From NCBI GenBank assembly GCA_964448115.1, contig CAYUVA010000032.1, forward strand, positions 1-54,655: a DNA stretch of 54,655 nt, written 5' to 3'. Below are positions 27,144 to 35,700 of this stretch, in pieces (positions within the stretch are counted from its first letter, which is position 1; each line of letters opens with the position of its first letter). The notes beneath the pieces were generated by a model, which was given only the letters and a program-made list of their open reading frames with translations, made no database searches and was not told where the DNA came from. Both the position numbers and the translations under genes were made by a program. The stretch comes from CAYUVA01 sp964448115 [NCBI: uncultured bacterium] (GTDB taxonomy: Bacteria; CAYUVA01).

Positions 27144-27308
27144 TCATTTACAATACCGTGTCCCTATCAATACCGGAGTCGGAGCTGGCTTATCATACGC
27201 AGAAGTTGGCTTAGGAGATTGGGTGGTTGGTGTATGTCCTGGTGTTTGGCCGGTGTAAGAACTACGGTTAAGATAGCTATTGCGACCTGATCTACTTATC
27301 TCTTCAGC
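27144..27308 (-). pseudogene. possible remnant of a secreted Pro/Thr-rich protein
   Basis: Within a 247-bp spacer between convergent genes, the minus strand has an open stretch of 54 codons with no usable start codon. It encodes a Pro/Thr-rich tail (GQTPGHTPTTQSPKPTSA and then APTPVLIGTRY). This composition matches the linkers of secreted proteins in such genomes, for example the C25 peptidase of this window. It may be the decayed 3' end of a lost gene, or chance. Confidence 0.3.
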
Positions 27309-27378
27309 TTAGCAGTAGTACCTGCGAATCAAGGTTCGAGGCGAATTAAGTGAAAAGTACTGCCCTTAAGGCTATAGA

Positions 27379-27627
27379 TCATCCGCCAGCCAGCGGGGGA
27401 AGTAGAACCACCTCGTCCCCGTCATTCAAGCGTGTGTGCACACCTTTACCCAGCATCACATTCTTTCCGTTAACGAAGACCTTGCTGGTGCGCAAGGGCA
27501 TCTCGATCTGCTTGCCATATCTTTGTTTGAGTATATCGAACAGACCCTTGACGGTTGTGGAGTCGAGCTGAAGCTCCTTTTCCCCTGTAACCTCTCTCAG
27601 CTTGGTAAATAGCTTCACTTTAACCAT
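27379..27627 (-). CDS. MoaD/ThiS-family sulfur-carrier-like protein
   Basis: An 82-residue beta-grasp protein starting MVKVKLFTKLREVTGEKELQ and ending NDGDEVVLLPPLAGG. The C-terminal Gly-Gly is where MoaD is adenylated and thiocarboxylated to donate sulfur to molybdopterin. The ATG at 27627 has GGAGGAGA before it, so the 17-codon N-terminal extension is rejected. It follows the AOR gene by 57 bases on the same strand, a common pairing in which a dedicated MoaD-like protein helps make the tungsten/molybdenum cofactor. It is also the only recognised ubiquitin-fold protein in the window, relevant to the E1/E2/JAMM genes at 51486-54552, although proximity favours the cofactor role. Confidence 0.88.
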   Translation of the reverse strand: MVKVKLFTKLREVTGEKELQLDSTTVKGLFDILKQRYGKQIEMPLRTSKVFVNGKNVMLGKGVHTRLNDGDEVVLLPPLAGG

Positions 27628-27684
27628 TGTATCTCCTCCAATTCCCGATGAATTGGGACTATCGGTTGTTGAATTCAAGGTTGC

Positions 27685-29601
27685 TTAGCCTTTCAGGTCA
27701 TCCATTCCAAGCGCCTTTAGCTTGCCTGGAGTCGGCACGCCATTTTTATCCCAGCCCCTAACCTTGTAATAGACCGGCAGCATCTCATCGAGCGGAACCC
27801 TGGAGCGCGGGTTATCTGCAATCTGTCGTTCCTTTAGCTGCCGTTGAGGGAGCGTATCATCCTTGGCGCTTAATCCCTCGCGCAGGCTGAAGAGTCGCTC
27901 CATGTTGTAAACCCTGTCTCCACAGTCAAGGAAACGACCGGTAGGCATCTTCATGCCGGTCAGCTTCTCTATGGCCATAGAGTGGTGGATCATCGGTAGA
28001 TGCAGGGGTAGCTTGCCCAAGGGGAGGTAGCGCTGGTAGTCGAGTATGAAACGAGAGCCTATCATCACATCAGAAAAGAGCTTTGCTAGCCTGCTATGCG
28101 GGGGTATGGCTCGGTTGGCATTACCGGGAACGATGGCGTAAGTGGTAAAAAGACAGCTTCCCGCCGAGGATACCGCATCAAATAGGTTCTGTTGAAACAC
28201 GACTAATGCGGGTTTTCCCTTTGGGGTTAAAGGATCTATGGTTACAGGTCCTAGCGCCTCGAAGAATACGAGGTAACCGCCATTGAGATGGCAGCCCCCG
28301 CGGTTTGAGGTCGCATATCCGAGTGCATGACCTACTGCTCCTCTTGGCTCATAGACCGCATACTCCAATCCCTTGCACTGGTTGGTATATTCCATGCCGC
28401 CGTATTTCTCAGCCAGGCGTCTGCTCCCTTGCCCGATGTCTGCCCCAAGACCGCGCTTGTAGGCTATTTCCTCGAGCAGTTCATCGATGCCATCCTCGGA
28501 GCCGAACTTGAGCTTGCTTTTCAACTTGCCCTTCTCGGTAAGCTCCATGGCAAAGGCAATGGTGCTGCCGCAGGATATGGTATCTATGCCGTAAAGGTCG
28601 CACAGGTAGTTCCATCGTATAATATTGGGTAGGCTGCGGTTTTCTATATTGGGACCGAACATGCCGACCGTCTCGAACTCCGGACCCTTTATTTCCTTCC
28701 CCTCGAACATAACCCTGCGCTCACAGCGCATATTGCAGGTTGTACAACCAGCCCACTTGGTGAGGTACTTTTCAGCAAGTGTTTCTCCGCTCACCTCATC
28801 GGCATGCTCCCAGTGCCCGTCCTTGAAGTTGCGATGGCAGAGTGTATTAGTCGCGTTGCAGCCATTAACCAGTCCAGATGTGCCGTATTTATGCAACTGT
28901 TCGCCGGTAATAGGGTGTTTATTAAGGTATTTGCCCCACCTAATGATAGCCTGTTTAAAGCCCTCGGGATCGTGCTTCTCGACCTTTTTATTTCCATTGG
29001 TGATAATAGCCTTGAGATTTTTCGATCCCATGACCGCACCGACACCTGTTCTCCCAAGGGCACGCTCGCCGGATAGGATGCAGGCTATTGGCACCAGGTT
29101 CTCTCCTGCCGGTCCAATGACAACTTTACCCCATTTCTTGGGCAGAAGCTCTTGTGTTTGCTCGGTGTTCTTTCCCCAAAGCTCCTGAGCATCCTTGATC
29201 TCTACTTTTTCATCGGTGATCTCGATATAGACCGGCTTATCCGCCTTGCCACGCAGCATGATACCATCATAACCTGCCTTCTTAAGATATATTCCGAAGT
29301 CGCCGCCGCAGTTGGAGCTTGAATATATGCCGGTTAAGGGGCTTTTGGTCGAGGCGTTGAAGCGGCTGCTCGAAGGCGCTCCGCTGCCGTTCAAGGGACC
29401 GGTGTTGAGGATAAGGATATTATCTTCACTCAGCGGATCCACCCCCGGTTTCAAGTTATCATACAGGATCTTCGCTGCCAGTCCCTTGTTTCCAATGAAT
29501 CTCTCCAGATCCCGGTCATCGATATCATAGTGCTTGATCTCGCCAGTGGAAAGATCTATGTCTAAAAAATCACCCATGTAACCCTTGTATTTAGTACCCA
29601 T
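27685..29601 (-). CDS. aor: aldehyde:ferredoxin oxidoreductase (tungsten enzyme)
   Basis: A 638-residue AOR-family protein, normal length. The N-terminal domain opens GYMGDFLDIDLSTGEIKHYD, and the cofactor-binding part has SSSNCGGDFG and GRTGVGAVMGSKNLKA. The [4Fe-4S] ligands are Cys286, Cys289, Cys293 (CTTCNMRC) and Cys344 (DTISC). AORs oxidise aldehydes to acids with ferredoxin as acceptor, using a bis-pterin tungsten centre, in the cytoplasm of anaerobes. GGGGAG precedes the ATG. A moaD-like gene follows directly and mutM diverges upstream. The aldehyde substrate cannot be told; FOR and WOR-type members share the motifs. Confidence 0.95.
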   Translation of the reverse strand: MGTKYKGYMGDFLDIDLSTGEIKHYDIDDRDLERFIGNKGLAAKILYDNLKPGVDPLSEDNILILNTGPLNGSGAPSSSRFNASTKSPLTGIYSSSNCGGDFGIYLKKAGYDGIMLRGKADKPVYIEITDEKVEIKDAQELWGKNTEQTQELLPKKWGKVVIGPAGENLVPIACILSGERALGRTGVGAVMGSKNLKAIITNGNKKVEKHDPEGFKQAIIRWGKYLNKHPITGEQLHKYGTSGLVNGCNATNTLCHRNFKDGHWEHADEVSGETLAEKYLTKWAGCTTCNMRCERRVMFEGKEIKGPEFETVGMFGPNIENRSLPNIIRWNYLCDLYGIDTISCGSTIAFAMELTEKGKLKSKLKFGSEDGIDELLEEIAYKRGLGADIGQGSRRLAEKYGGMEYTNQCKGLEYAVYEPRGAVGHALGYATSNRGGCHLNGGYLVFFEALGPVTIDPLTPKGKPALVVFQQNLFDAVSSAGSCLFTTYAIVPGNANRAIPPHSRLAKLFSDVMIGSRFILDYQRYLPLGKLPLHLPMIHHSMAIEKLTGMKMPTGRFLDCGDRVYNMERLFSLREGLSAKDDTLPQRQLKERQIADNPRSRVPLDEMLPVYYKVRGWDKNGVPTPGKLKALGMDDLKG

Positions 29602-29642
29602 GTTCTCCCCTTTGCTATTGACTATCGTATTAACACAAATAT

Positions 29643-29672
29643 AGCATAAGCGATCATCGATTGGAAATGCAA
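29643..29672 (-). promoter_or_regulatory. sigma-70-type promoter for aor
   Basis: On the minus strand TTGCAT (29667-29672) and TATGCT (29643-29648) are 18 bases apart, 41 bases before the aor ATG. The match is moderate. It diverges from the mutM promoter about 20 bases away. Confidence 0.4.
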
Positions 29673-29690
29673 GGCTATTTTTTTGCTAAT

Positions 29691-29718
29691 TTGAAACGAT
29701 ACTAGCTAATGGTAAAAT
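29691..29718 (+). promoter_or_regulatory. sigma-70-type promoter for mutM, leaderless-type spacing
   Basis: TTGAAA (29691-29696) and TAAAAT (29713-29718) are 16 bases apart. The -10 element ends 9 bases before the mutM ATG, so the transcript should start at or within about 3 bases of the start codon. No Shine-Dalgarno sequence is present. Confidence 0.65.
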
Positions 29719-29727
29719 ATCAATGTT

Positions 29728-30552
29728 ATGCCAGAGCTTCCCGAGATAGAGAACATCGTAAGATATCTCGATCCACTGCTTTACGATCGCAAGATCCTCA
29801 AGATTACGGTCAATCGTCCTGACATGATAAGGCAAGGCGCTGGATTGCTGATTGATCTGCCTCAAAGGCGCATCGAGTCGGTTAGGCGAAGAGGAAAGTA
29901 TGTGCTTATCAAGATCAGCGATGATACCTGGCTTATCTTCCATCTCGGGATGTCCGGACAGTTGACCCTGGATAAATTCGGACATCCGCCCAAAAAACAT
30001 ACCCATTTCGTGGTTTTGCTAGAGCCTGGCGACCTGGAGCTTCGACTTAGAGACCCACGCAGATTCGGGGGCATATATTTGTGTAAGGGATACAAGATAG
30101 ATGATCTGCAGCCATTAAGTAAACTGGGTTCGGAGCCCCTTAGCCTCTCCACCGAGCAGTTCCATGAACTCATAAACAAAAGCAATCGACAACTAAAGGC
30201 TCTATTGATGGACCAGGGAATAATAGCTGGGCTGGGGAATATCTATGTCAATGAGGCGTTACATCGCTGCCGATTACATCCACGCACCAGGTCGAGACGA
30301 TTGAATCACGAAAAGTCAGCGGCTCTGTTAGAAGCCATAAAAGAGGTCTTGAAAGAGTCGATAGCTTCGGGGGGATCATCTATTGCAGACTACATCAAGC
30401 CAGACGGGAGCCTGGGTGGATTCCAGGATAACTGGCGAGCACACAGCCGGGAGGGAAAGCCTTGTCCTGTATGTGGGCATATCATCGTGAAAACAAGATA
30501 TCATGGGCGAGGAACCTATATCTGCGAGCATTGCCAGAAGAAGGATGAATGA
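29728..30552 (+). CDS. mutM: formamidopyrimidine-DNA glycosylase (Fpg/MutM)
   Basis: A 274-residue base-excision repair enzyme that removes 8-oxoguanine and formamidopyrimidines and nicks the abasic site. The N-terminal MPELPEIENI has the catalytic Pro2 and Glu3. Lys57 sits in RRGKYVL. The H2TH region is followed by a C-terminal zinc finger Cys246-x2-Cys249-x16-Cys266-x2-Cys269. The ATG is exact because Pro2 must be exposed. It lies 9 bases after a -10 element with no ribosome site. The gene overlaps rsmI, and the three genes mutM, rsmI and the DUF362 protein look like one operon. Confidence 0.97.
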   Translation: MPELPEIENIVRYLDPLLYDRKILKITVNRPDMIRQGAGLLIDLPQRRIESVRRRGKYVLIKISDDTWLIFHLGMSGQLTLDKFGHPPKKHTHFVVLLEPGDLELRLRDPRRFGGIYLCKGYKIDDLQPLSKLGSEPLSLSTEQFHELINKSNRQLKALLMDQGIIAGLGNIYVNEALHRCRLHPRTRSRRLNHEKSAALLEAIKEVLKESIASGGSSIADYIKPDGSLGGFQDNWRAHSREGKPCPVCGHIIVKTRYHGRGTYICEHCQKKDE

Positions 30553-31417
30553 AAATATAAATAAAAAAGGAAAGCTCTATGTAGTCGCCACCCCTATCGG
30601 CAATATGCAGGATATCACCCAAAGAGCCATCGATGTCTTGTCAAGGGTCGATCTTATTGCAGCCGAAGACACGCGAATATGCAAGAAGATGCTCAGCATC
30701 CTGGGGATAAGCGCCGAGGTGATCAGCTTCTTCGAGCATAACCAGCTTTCCCGCATCGATTACATCATGGATAGGCTTAAGATGGGTAAAGATGTTGCCC
30801 TGACCTGTGATGCGGGAACACCAGGCATCAGCGACCCCGGCTATTTATTAGCACGAGAGGCGAGGCTGGAAGGCTTTGAGATCATCCCAATCCCCGGCGC
30901 ATCAAGCATCACTGCCGCCCTTAGCGTCAGTGGCATTGACTGCAATCGATTCTCATTTTTAGGCTTCTTACCGGTAAAAAAGAAACAGAGGGAGGCAATA
31001 TACCAGCAGGTCGCTGAAAGCCAGCTCCCGACAGTACTTTTCATACCCCCACACGATTTTGCCAAGACCATCGAGGAGCTTGACGAGTATATGGAATCAC
31101 AGCGAGAGGTCTTCTACGCGCGAGAGTTGACCAAGCTGCACGAGGAGACAAGGCTCTCAAGCTTTGAGGAGCTTAAGGAGCTTACTAGAAAACCACCAAA
31201 AGGAGAGATAATCATAATAATTAGCGGCTGCCAGTCGGATAAAGAAACCAAGAGGGATAAACTGTTGCACCTAAGCACTGCCGAGCACCTGGTCAGCTTG
31301 AAAAAAAGGGAAAATCTGTCTATGAAGGAGGCTGTCAAACGGGTTGCTACTGCACGGGGATTACCCAGGAATGAGGTTTACCAGATCGCACTAAGCCTGG
31401 AGAGAAAGGATGACTAG
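30545..31417 (+). CDS. rsmI: 16S rRNA (cytidine1402-2'-O)-methyltransferase RsmI
   Basis: About 290 residues of the tetrapyrrole-methylase fold. KLYVVATPIGNMQDITQRAI opens the domain, and AAEDTRICKKML plus TCDAGTPGISDPGYLLA are family signatures of RsmI, which 2'-O-methylates C1402 of 16S rRNA. A C-terminal helical HTH-like region (SMKEAVKRVATARGLPRNEVY) is also typical. The ATG at 30545 overlaps the mutM end by 8 bases and GAAGAAGG directly adjoins it; an upstream in-frame ATG at 30503 has no ribosome site. The first part of the DUF362 gene overlaps its end by 8 bases. Confidence 0.95.
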   Translation: MNENINKKGKLYVVATPIGNMQDITQRAIDVLSRVDLIAAEDTRICKKMLSILGISAEVISFFEHNQLSRIDYIMDRLKMGKDVALTCDAGTPGISDPGYLLAREARLEGFEIIPIPGASSITAALSVSGIDCNRFSFLGFLPVKKKQREAIYQQVAESQLPTVLFIPPHDFAKTIEELDEYMESQREVFYARELTKLHEETRLSSFEELKELTRKPPKGEIIIIISGCQSDKETKRDKLLHLSTAEHLVSLKKRENLSMKEAVKRVATARGLPRNEVYQIALSLERKDD

Positions 31418-32543
31418 CAAGGTTTATTATGCAGATGCAAGGGTTCGTAAATGGGATTACAAGTTCAGCCTCCCTGGTAAGTTGGATGCGCTGCTATATG
31501 AATATGACCTAAGCCGGCTTATGGAAAAAGGCGAATGGGTGGCGGTCAAGCTCCATTACGGCTCGGATGGCGCCTTTCGCACCATAAGACCGATCTTTAT
31601 CCGCAAGGTGATCGATGAGATCAAGCGTCTGGGTGGCAAGCCATTTCTGACCGATACTGTGCGTATAAAAGGACTTGAATACCTCGCGGTAGCGACAGAA
31701 AACGGCATAAATCAACTAAGCTGTGGAGCGCCATTGGTGCTAGCCGATGGGCTTTATGGCATGGACCAGGTCATGGTGCCGGTGCCTGGCGGGGTAGAGA
31801 TGCTAGAAGCCTCGGTTGCACGAGCTGTGGCTGAGACACCTTGCATGATAGTGCTTTCGCACTTCAAGGGTCATATCCAGTCCGGCTTCGGGGGAGCAAT
31901 CAAGAACATAGCAATGGGTTGCATCAGTGGAAGATGCGCCAAGGGCAAGCAACATAGAAGCGATCGCGGCGCCATGCATCAACTGCATGATGTTCACCTG
32001 ACATGGAACCAGGATCTCTGCGACTTCTGCGAGCAGTGTATCAATGTCTGCCCCTTGGAGTGCATTCGTTTCGAGTATGACAAGCTGATCATCGATGATG
32101 ATGATTGTTGGGCATGTGGGCGCTGCATGCGCGCTTGTCCGACCCAGGCATTGACCGCACCGTTTTCCTATGAGAAATTTCAGCGCTCCATGGCTGAAGG
32201 CGCCGCTGCCGTGCTATCGACCTTCAAGCCTGGAAAGGTCGGGTATCTTAATTTTATTATCGAGGTGCAGCCGGAGTGCGATTGTATGCCCGGCGCTGAT
32301 ACCCCGGTCGTGCAGGACCAGGGCATACTTGTGTCTGATGACCCGGTGGCAATCGACCAGGCATCGTGCGACCTGGTGAACAAGGCACCCCCCTTGCCAC
32401 AATCGCTAGCAGAGGACTTGGGAGTCAAGCCGGGAGATAAAATACTCGAAGAAATCAACAAACCAGTCGGTGAGCTTCAATTGATCGAGTCGGAGAAACT
32501 CGGCTTGGGAACCCGCAGTTACGAGCTGACCAGGATCGGCTGA
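31410..32543 (+). CDS. DUF362 domain protein with two 4Fe-4S clusters
   Basis: A 377-residue protein. The N-terminal ~190 residues form the DUF362 domain (AVKLHYGSDGAFRTIRPIFI and later SHFKGHIQSGFGGAIKN). A ferredoxin-like segment with two cluster motifs, CDFCEQCINVCP and CWACGRCMRACP, covers about 205-250. DUF362 ferredoxin-like proteins occur in anaerobes, usually near redox or tRNA/cofactor genes, with no agreed function; low-potential electron transfer is implied by the clusters. Its ATG overlaps rsmI by 8 bases, so it is likely co-transcribed with mutM and rsmI. Confidence 0.9.
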   Translation: MTSKVYYADARVRKWDYKFSLPGKLDALLYEYDLSRLMEKGEWVAVKLHYGSDGAFRTIRPIFIRKVIDEIKRLGGKPFLTDTVRIKGLEYLAVATENGINQLSCGAPLVLADGLYGMDQVMVPVPGGVEMLEASVARAVAETPCMIVLSHFKGHIQSGFGGAIKNIAMGCISGRCAKGKQHRSDRGAMHQLHDVHLTWNQDLCDFCEQCINVCPLECIRFEYDKLIIDDDDCWACGRCMRACPTQALTAPFSYEKFQRSMAEGAAAVLSTFKPGKVGYLNFIIEVQPECDCMPGADTPVVQDQGILVSDDPVAIDQASCDLVNKAPPLPQSLAEDLGVKPGDKILEEINKPVGELQLIESEKLGLGTRSYELTRIG

Positions 32544-32693
32544 TCCTCCCTAAGGACTAAAGTCTAGAGTCTGGGGGCAAAAATGTCATTACTTGTGAGC
32601 CTTGCGCAAGCCAGTGGCTAACGAGGCATAAAACAAGCAATTGACTTGATATTTCCGGCTCCTTTATTCCTATTTGATAAAAGGGTCATTCTC

Positions 32694-32699
32694 TATAAT
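32694..32699 (+). promoter_or_regulatory. -10 element, leaderless-type spacing
   Basis: A perfect TATAAT ends 8 bases before the ATG at 32708. The gene has no Shine-Dalgarno sequence. The -35 region is weak (TTGATA is only 14 bases upstream). Confidence 0.45.
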
Positions 32700-32707
32700 G
32701 ATATTCC

Positions 32708-35700
32708 ATGGATATGCTAACAAGGGATAACAGCATAGCAGGTTGTATTTATACTTTTTATATGCCGATTCAAATGGCACTTTTATTCATCATCTGTTCG
32801 CAGTGCTGGTGCTGGGTGGCGGATGACGGGTATGGCAACGAGAGTTTGAATGCAGGTTACATCTGCAAATCGCAATTTGTTCCCGGCGAGATCCTGATCA
32901 AGCTAAAGCCTGGCAGGTACATGCTAAGCGACGAGGATAGGCTCTATATCGATGGATGCGATGTTAGCGAGATCATCTGGCACGATGAGATAAAGCTTAT
33001 CAAGCCAATCGCCCCGAGACAGTTGGCTGATAAAGTCCCCCCATTAAGGGATGTTCTCAAGATGGTCGCTCCAAAGCTCAGCAAAGCCCAACTGCTCGAG
33101 TGCTGTGATATTTTATCTTCAAACCCTGGCGTAAAGTACGCTGCTCCAAACAAGATCTATTACTTCGACTTCACTCCCGATGATCCGTTGTTCAAGGAGC
33201 AATATTCGCTCAGGAACACCGGGCAAGGTGGTGGCATCACCGGCGCCGATATCGATGCGCTTCGAGCCTGGGATCTACAGCAAGGGGCTGGGGATGTCAT
33301 CGTCGGAGTGATCGACACCGGTATAGATCTCGATCATCCCGACCTTTGGCAGAAGATCTGGGTGAACCGCTTCGAGGTAGCCTTCAACGGCATAGATGAT
33401 GACAACAATGGCTTCATAGATGACATTGTGGGCTGGGACTTTGCCAACGAGGATCCTTACCCGGTAGATGACTTCGGTCATGGAACCCATGTAGCAGGCA
33501 TCATCGGTGCGGTGGGGAATAATGGCGAGGGCATTGCTGGGGTCGATTTCAACTGTCGGCTCATGGCGGTCAAGATCGGCAGTATCTACGGTCTTCACGA
33601 GGACGATGCCGCGTTGGGACTAGCCTATGCAGCCGCGATGGGGGCTAAAATCCTCAACAATAGCTGGGGGGGCTACATCCCATCAGAGCTTATCAACCAG
33701 GTCATCCAGTATGTTGAGCATCTTGGATGCCTGGTGGTAGCGGCGGCGGGCAATGATGACACCGACTGGCCTCACTATCCCGGTTACCTGGAGCAGGTGC
33801 TCTGTGTTGCATCGGTAGATAGCCGCCAGCAACGTTCAATCTGGCGCCTGCCGTTCGCATCGAGCTACGGAGACTGGGTCGATATCAACGCATTCGGCAG
33901 CGAGATAATAAGCTGCTTTCCAGATAATGGCTATGCAAAAAAGAGCGGCACCTCGATGGCTACGCCGATGGTTAGCGGCGTGGCGGCATTGACGCTCGCC
34001 TCCTATCCGAACCTCCCCGCCCGGCAGCTCAAGGCAAGGTTGATCGCCACCGCGGACAATATCGATACTTATGACCCCGACTTTGCCAATAAGCTAGGAG
34101 CAGGCAGGGTGAATGCTTATCGGGCGATCAGCGAAAGACCTCATCCAATGCTCATCATAGGCCAGGTTGACTGCCATGACCATAAGGGCAACCAGGACGG
34201 GAGGCTGGAGCCTTCGGAGAAGGCAGCCATCAGGCTGTCGCTTCAGAATGTCTGGGTGGATTCGCCAGCCTGCACGGCAACCATTCATACCGATAATCGC
34301 TTCGTCAAGGTAACCAAAAGGGGAGTAAACCTTGCCCCGCTATCCCAAGATAATCTGGTCGAAATGCAGGATTTCTTCGAGATCGAACTAAGCGCTATAT
34401 GCCCGATAGATCAAAGGGTACAGTTCGATGTTAACTTCAGCTACCAGGGCGATTATCCGATGACAAGGGATCACTTTTTCTTGACCCTTTTCAGCCCGAT
34501 TATGCCTGAGAGGGGGTTCCCGTTCACGATAGCTGAAAATATCACAACCGATCCTTGTTTTGCCGATCTTGACGGAGACGAGGAGCTGGAGATCATCTTT
34601 GGAACCGGCCAGGGGAGGCTCTATGCGTTGGATCATCATGGCGAGCCGGTGCACGGCTTTCCCATAAAGCCGTGCAATGGGATTCTAGCCAATCCGGCCG
34701 CCGCTGATATCGACAACGATAGCAATATCGAGATAGTTGTCTCCACGGTTAGTCAAGGTGTCATGGTTATCGACCATAAGGGCAACCTGCTCCCCAACTG
34801 GCCGGCTAGCAGCGGTGGACATGGTTCGCCATCAGCCCCTGCTCTGGCTGACATAGATGGCGATGGTTGCCTCGATATCATCGATACCGCCTGGGATGGG
34901 GTGATCAATGCCTGGGATCACAAGGCAAGACCGCTGCCAGGCTTTCCAATCCGACTGGAGAATTCAGGGGGCATGAACACCTCGCCAGGGGTGGGGGACC
35001 TGGATGGAGATGGCTTAATGGATATCATCGTTCCCACCAAGTCAGGCAGCCTGCATGTCATCGATGCTTATGGCAGGCAACTCAACGGATTTCCGCTTGA
35101 TCTCGGTATCGGTTTGACTTCCGCTCCAGCGGCGGGTGATATGGATAAAGACGGTGACCTTGAGATAGTCCTCGGCGGTCAGGACGGCAAGCTTTACATA
35201 ATAAATCACGATGGCTCATTTATGCATCCCTACCCGGTGGAGACTCTTGGTTCCTTTACATCATCGCCAGCGCTGGGAGACCTCGATGCCGATGGGATGC
35301 TCGATGTGGTCATCGGCTCCGAGGATGGATTCCTGTATGCCTTCAACTGGCGGGGAGAAGCGCTGGACGGCTTCCCGGTCAACTTCAAGCAGGGCATAGT
35401 ATCATCGCCGCTTATTGCAGATGTCAACGGAAATGGCTTCCTGGAGGTGATTATTACCATTGGCAATCATCTTTTCATCCTGGATTGCACCGGCAAATCG
35501 ATTGCCGGCAGCCCATTGAATCTTCACCAGCCATCTACTGCAACGCCGGCGATTGCCGATATGGATGGCGATGGGAGGCTGGAGATCGGGATAACGGTCA
35601 ACAACCGCAAGTTATCCCTGTTCGACCTGTTCAGCCTGCCAAGAGCCAAGCAGGTGCCCTGGGGCGCGTATCATAAGGATAACCTGCGCTGCGGATTCAT

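Noticed and set aside
28625-29188. 187-codon plus-strand frame
   Set aside because: Antisense shadow of the AOR gene with low-complexity Ser/Pro/Leu composition.
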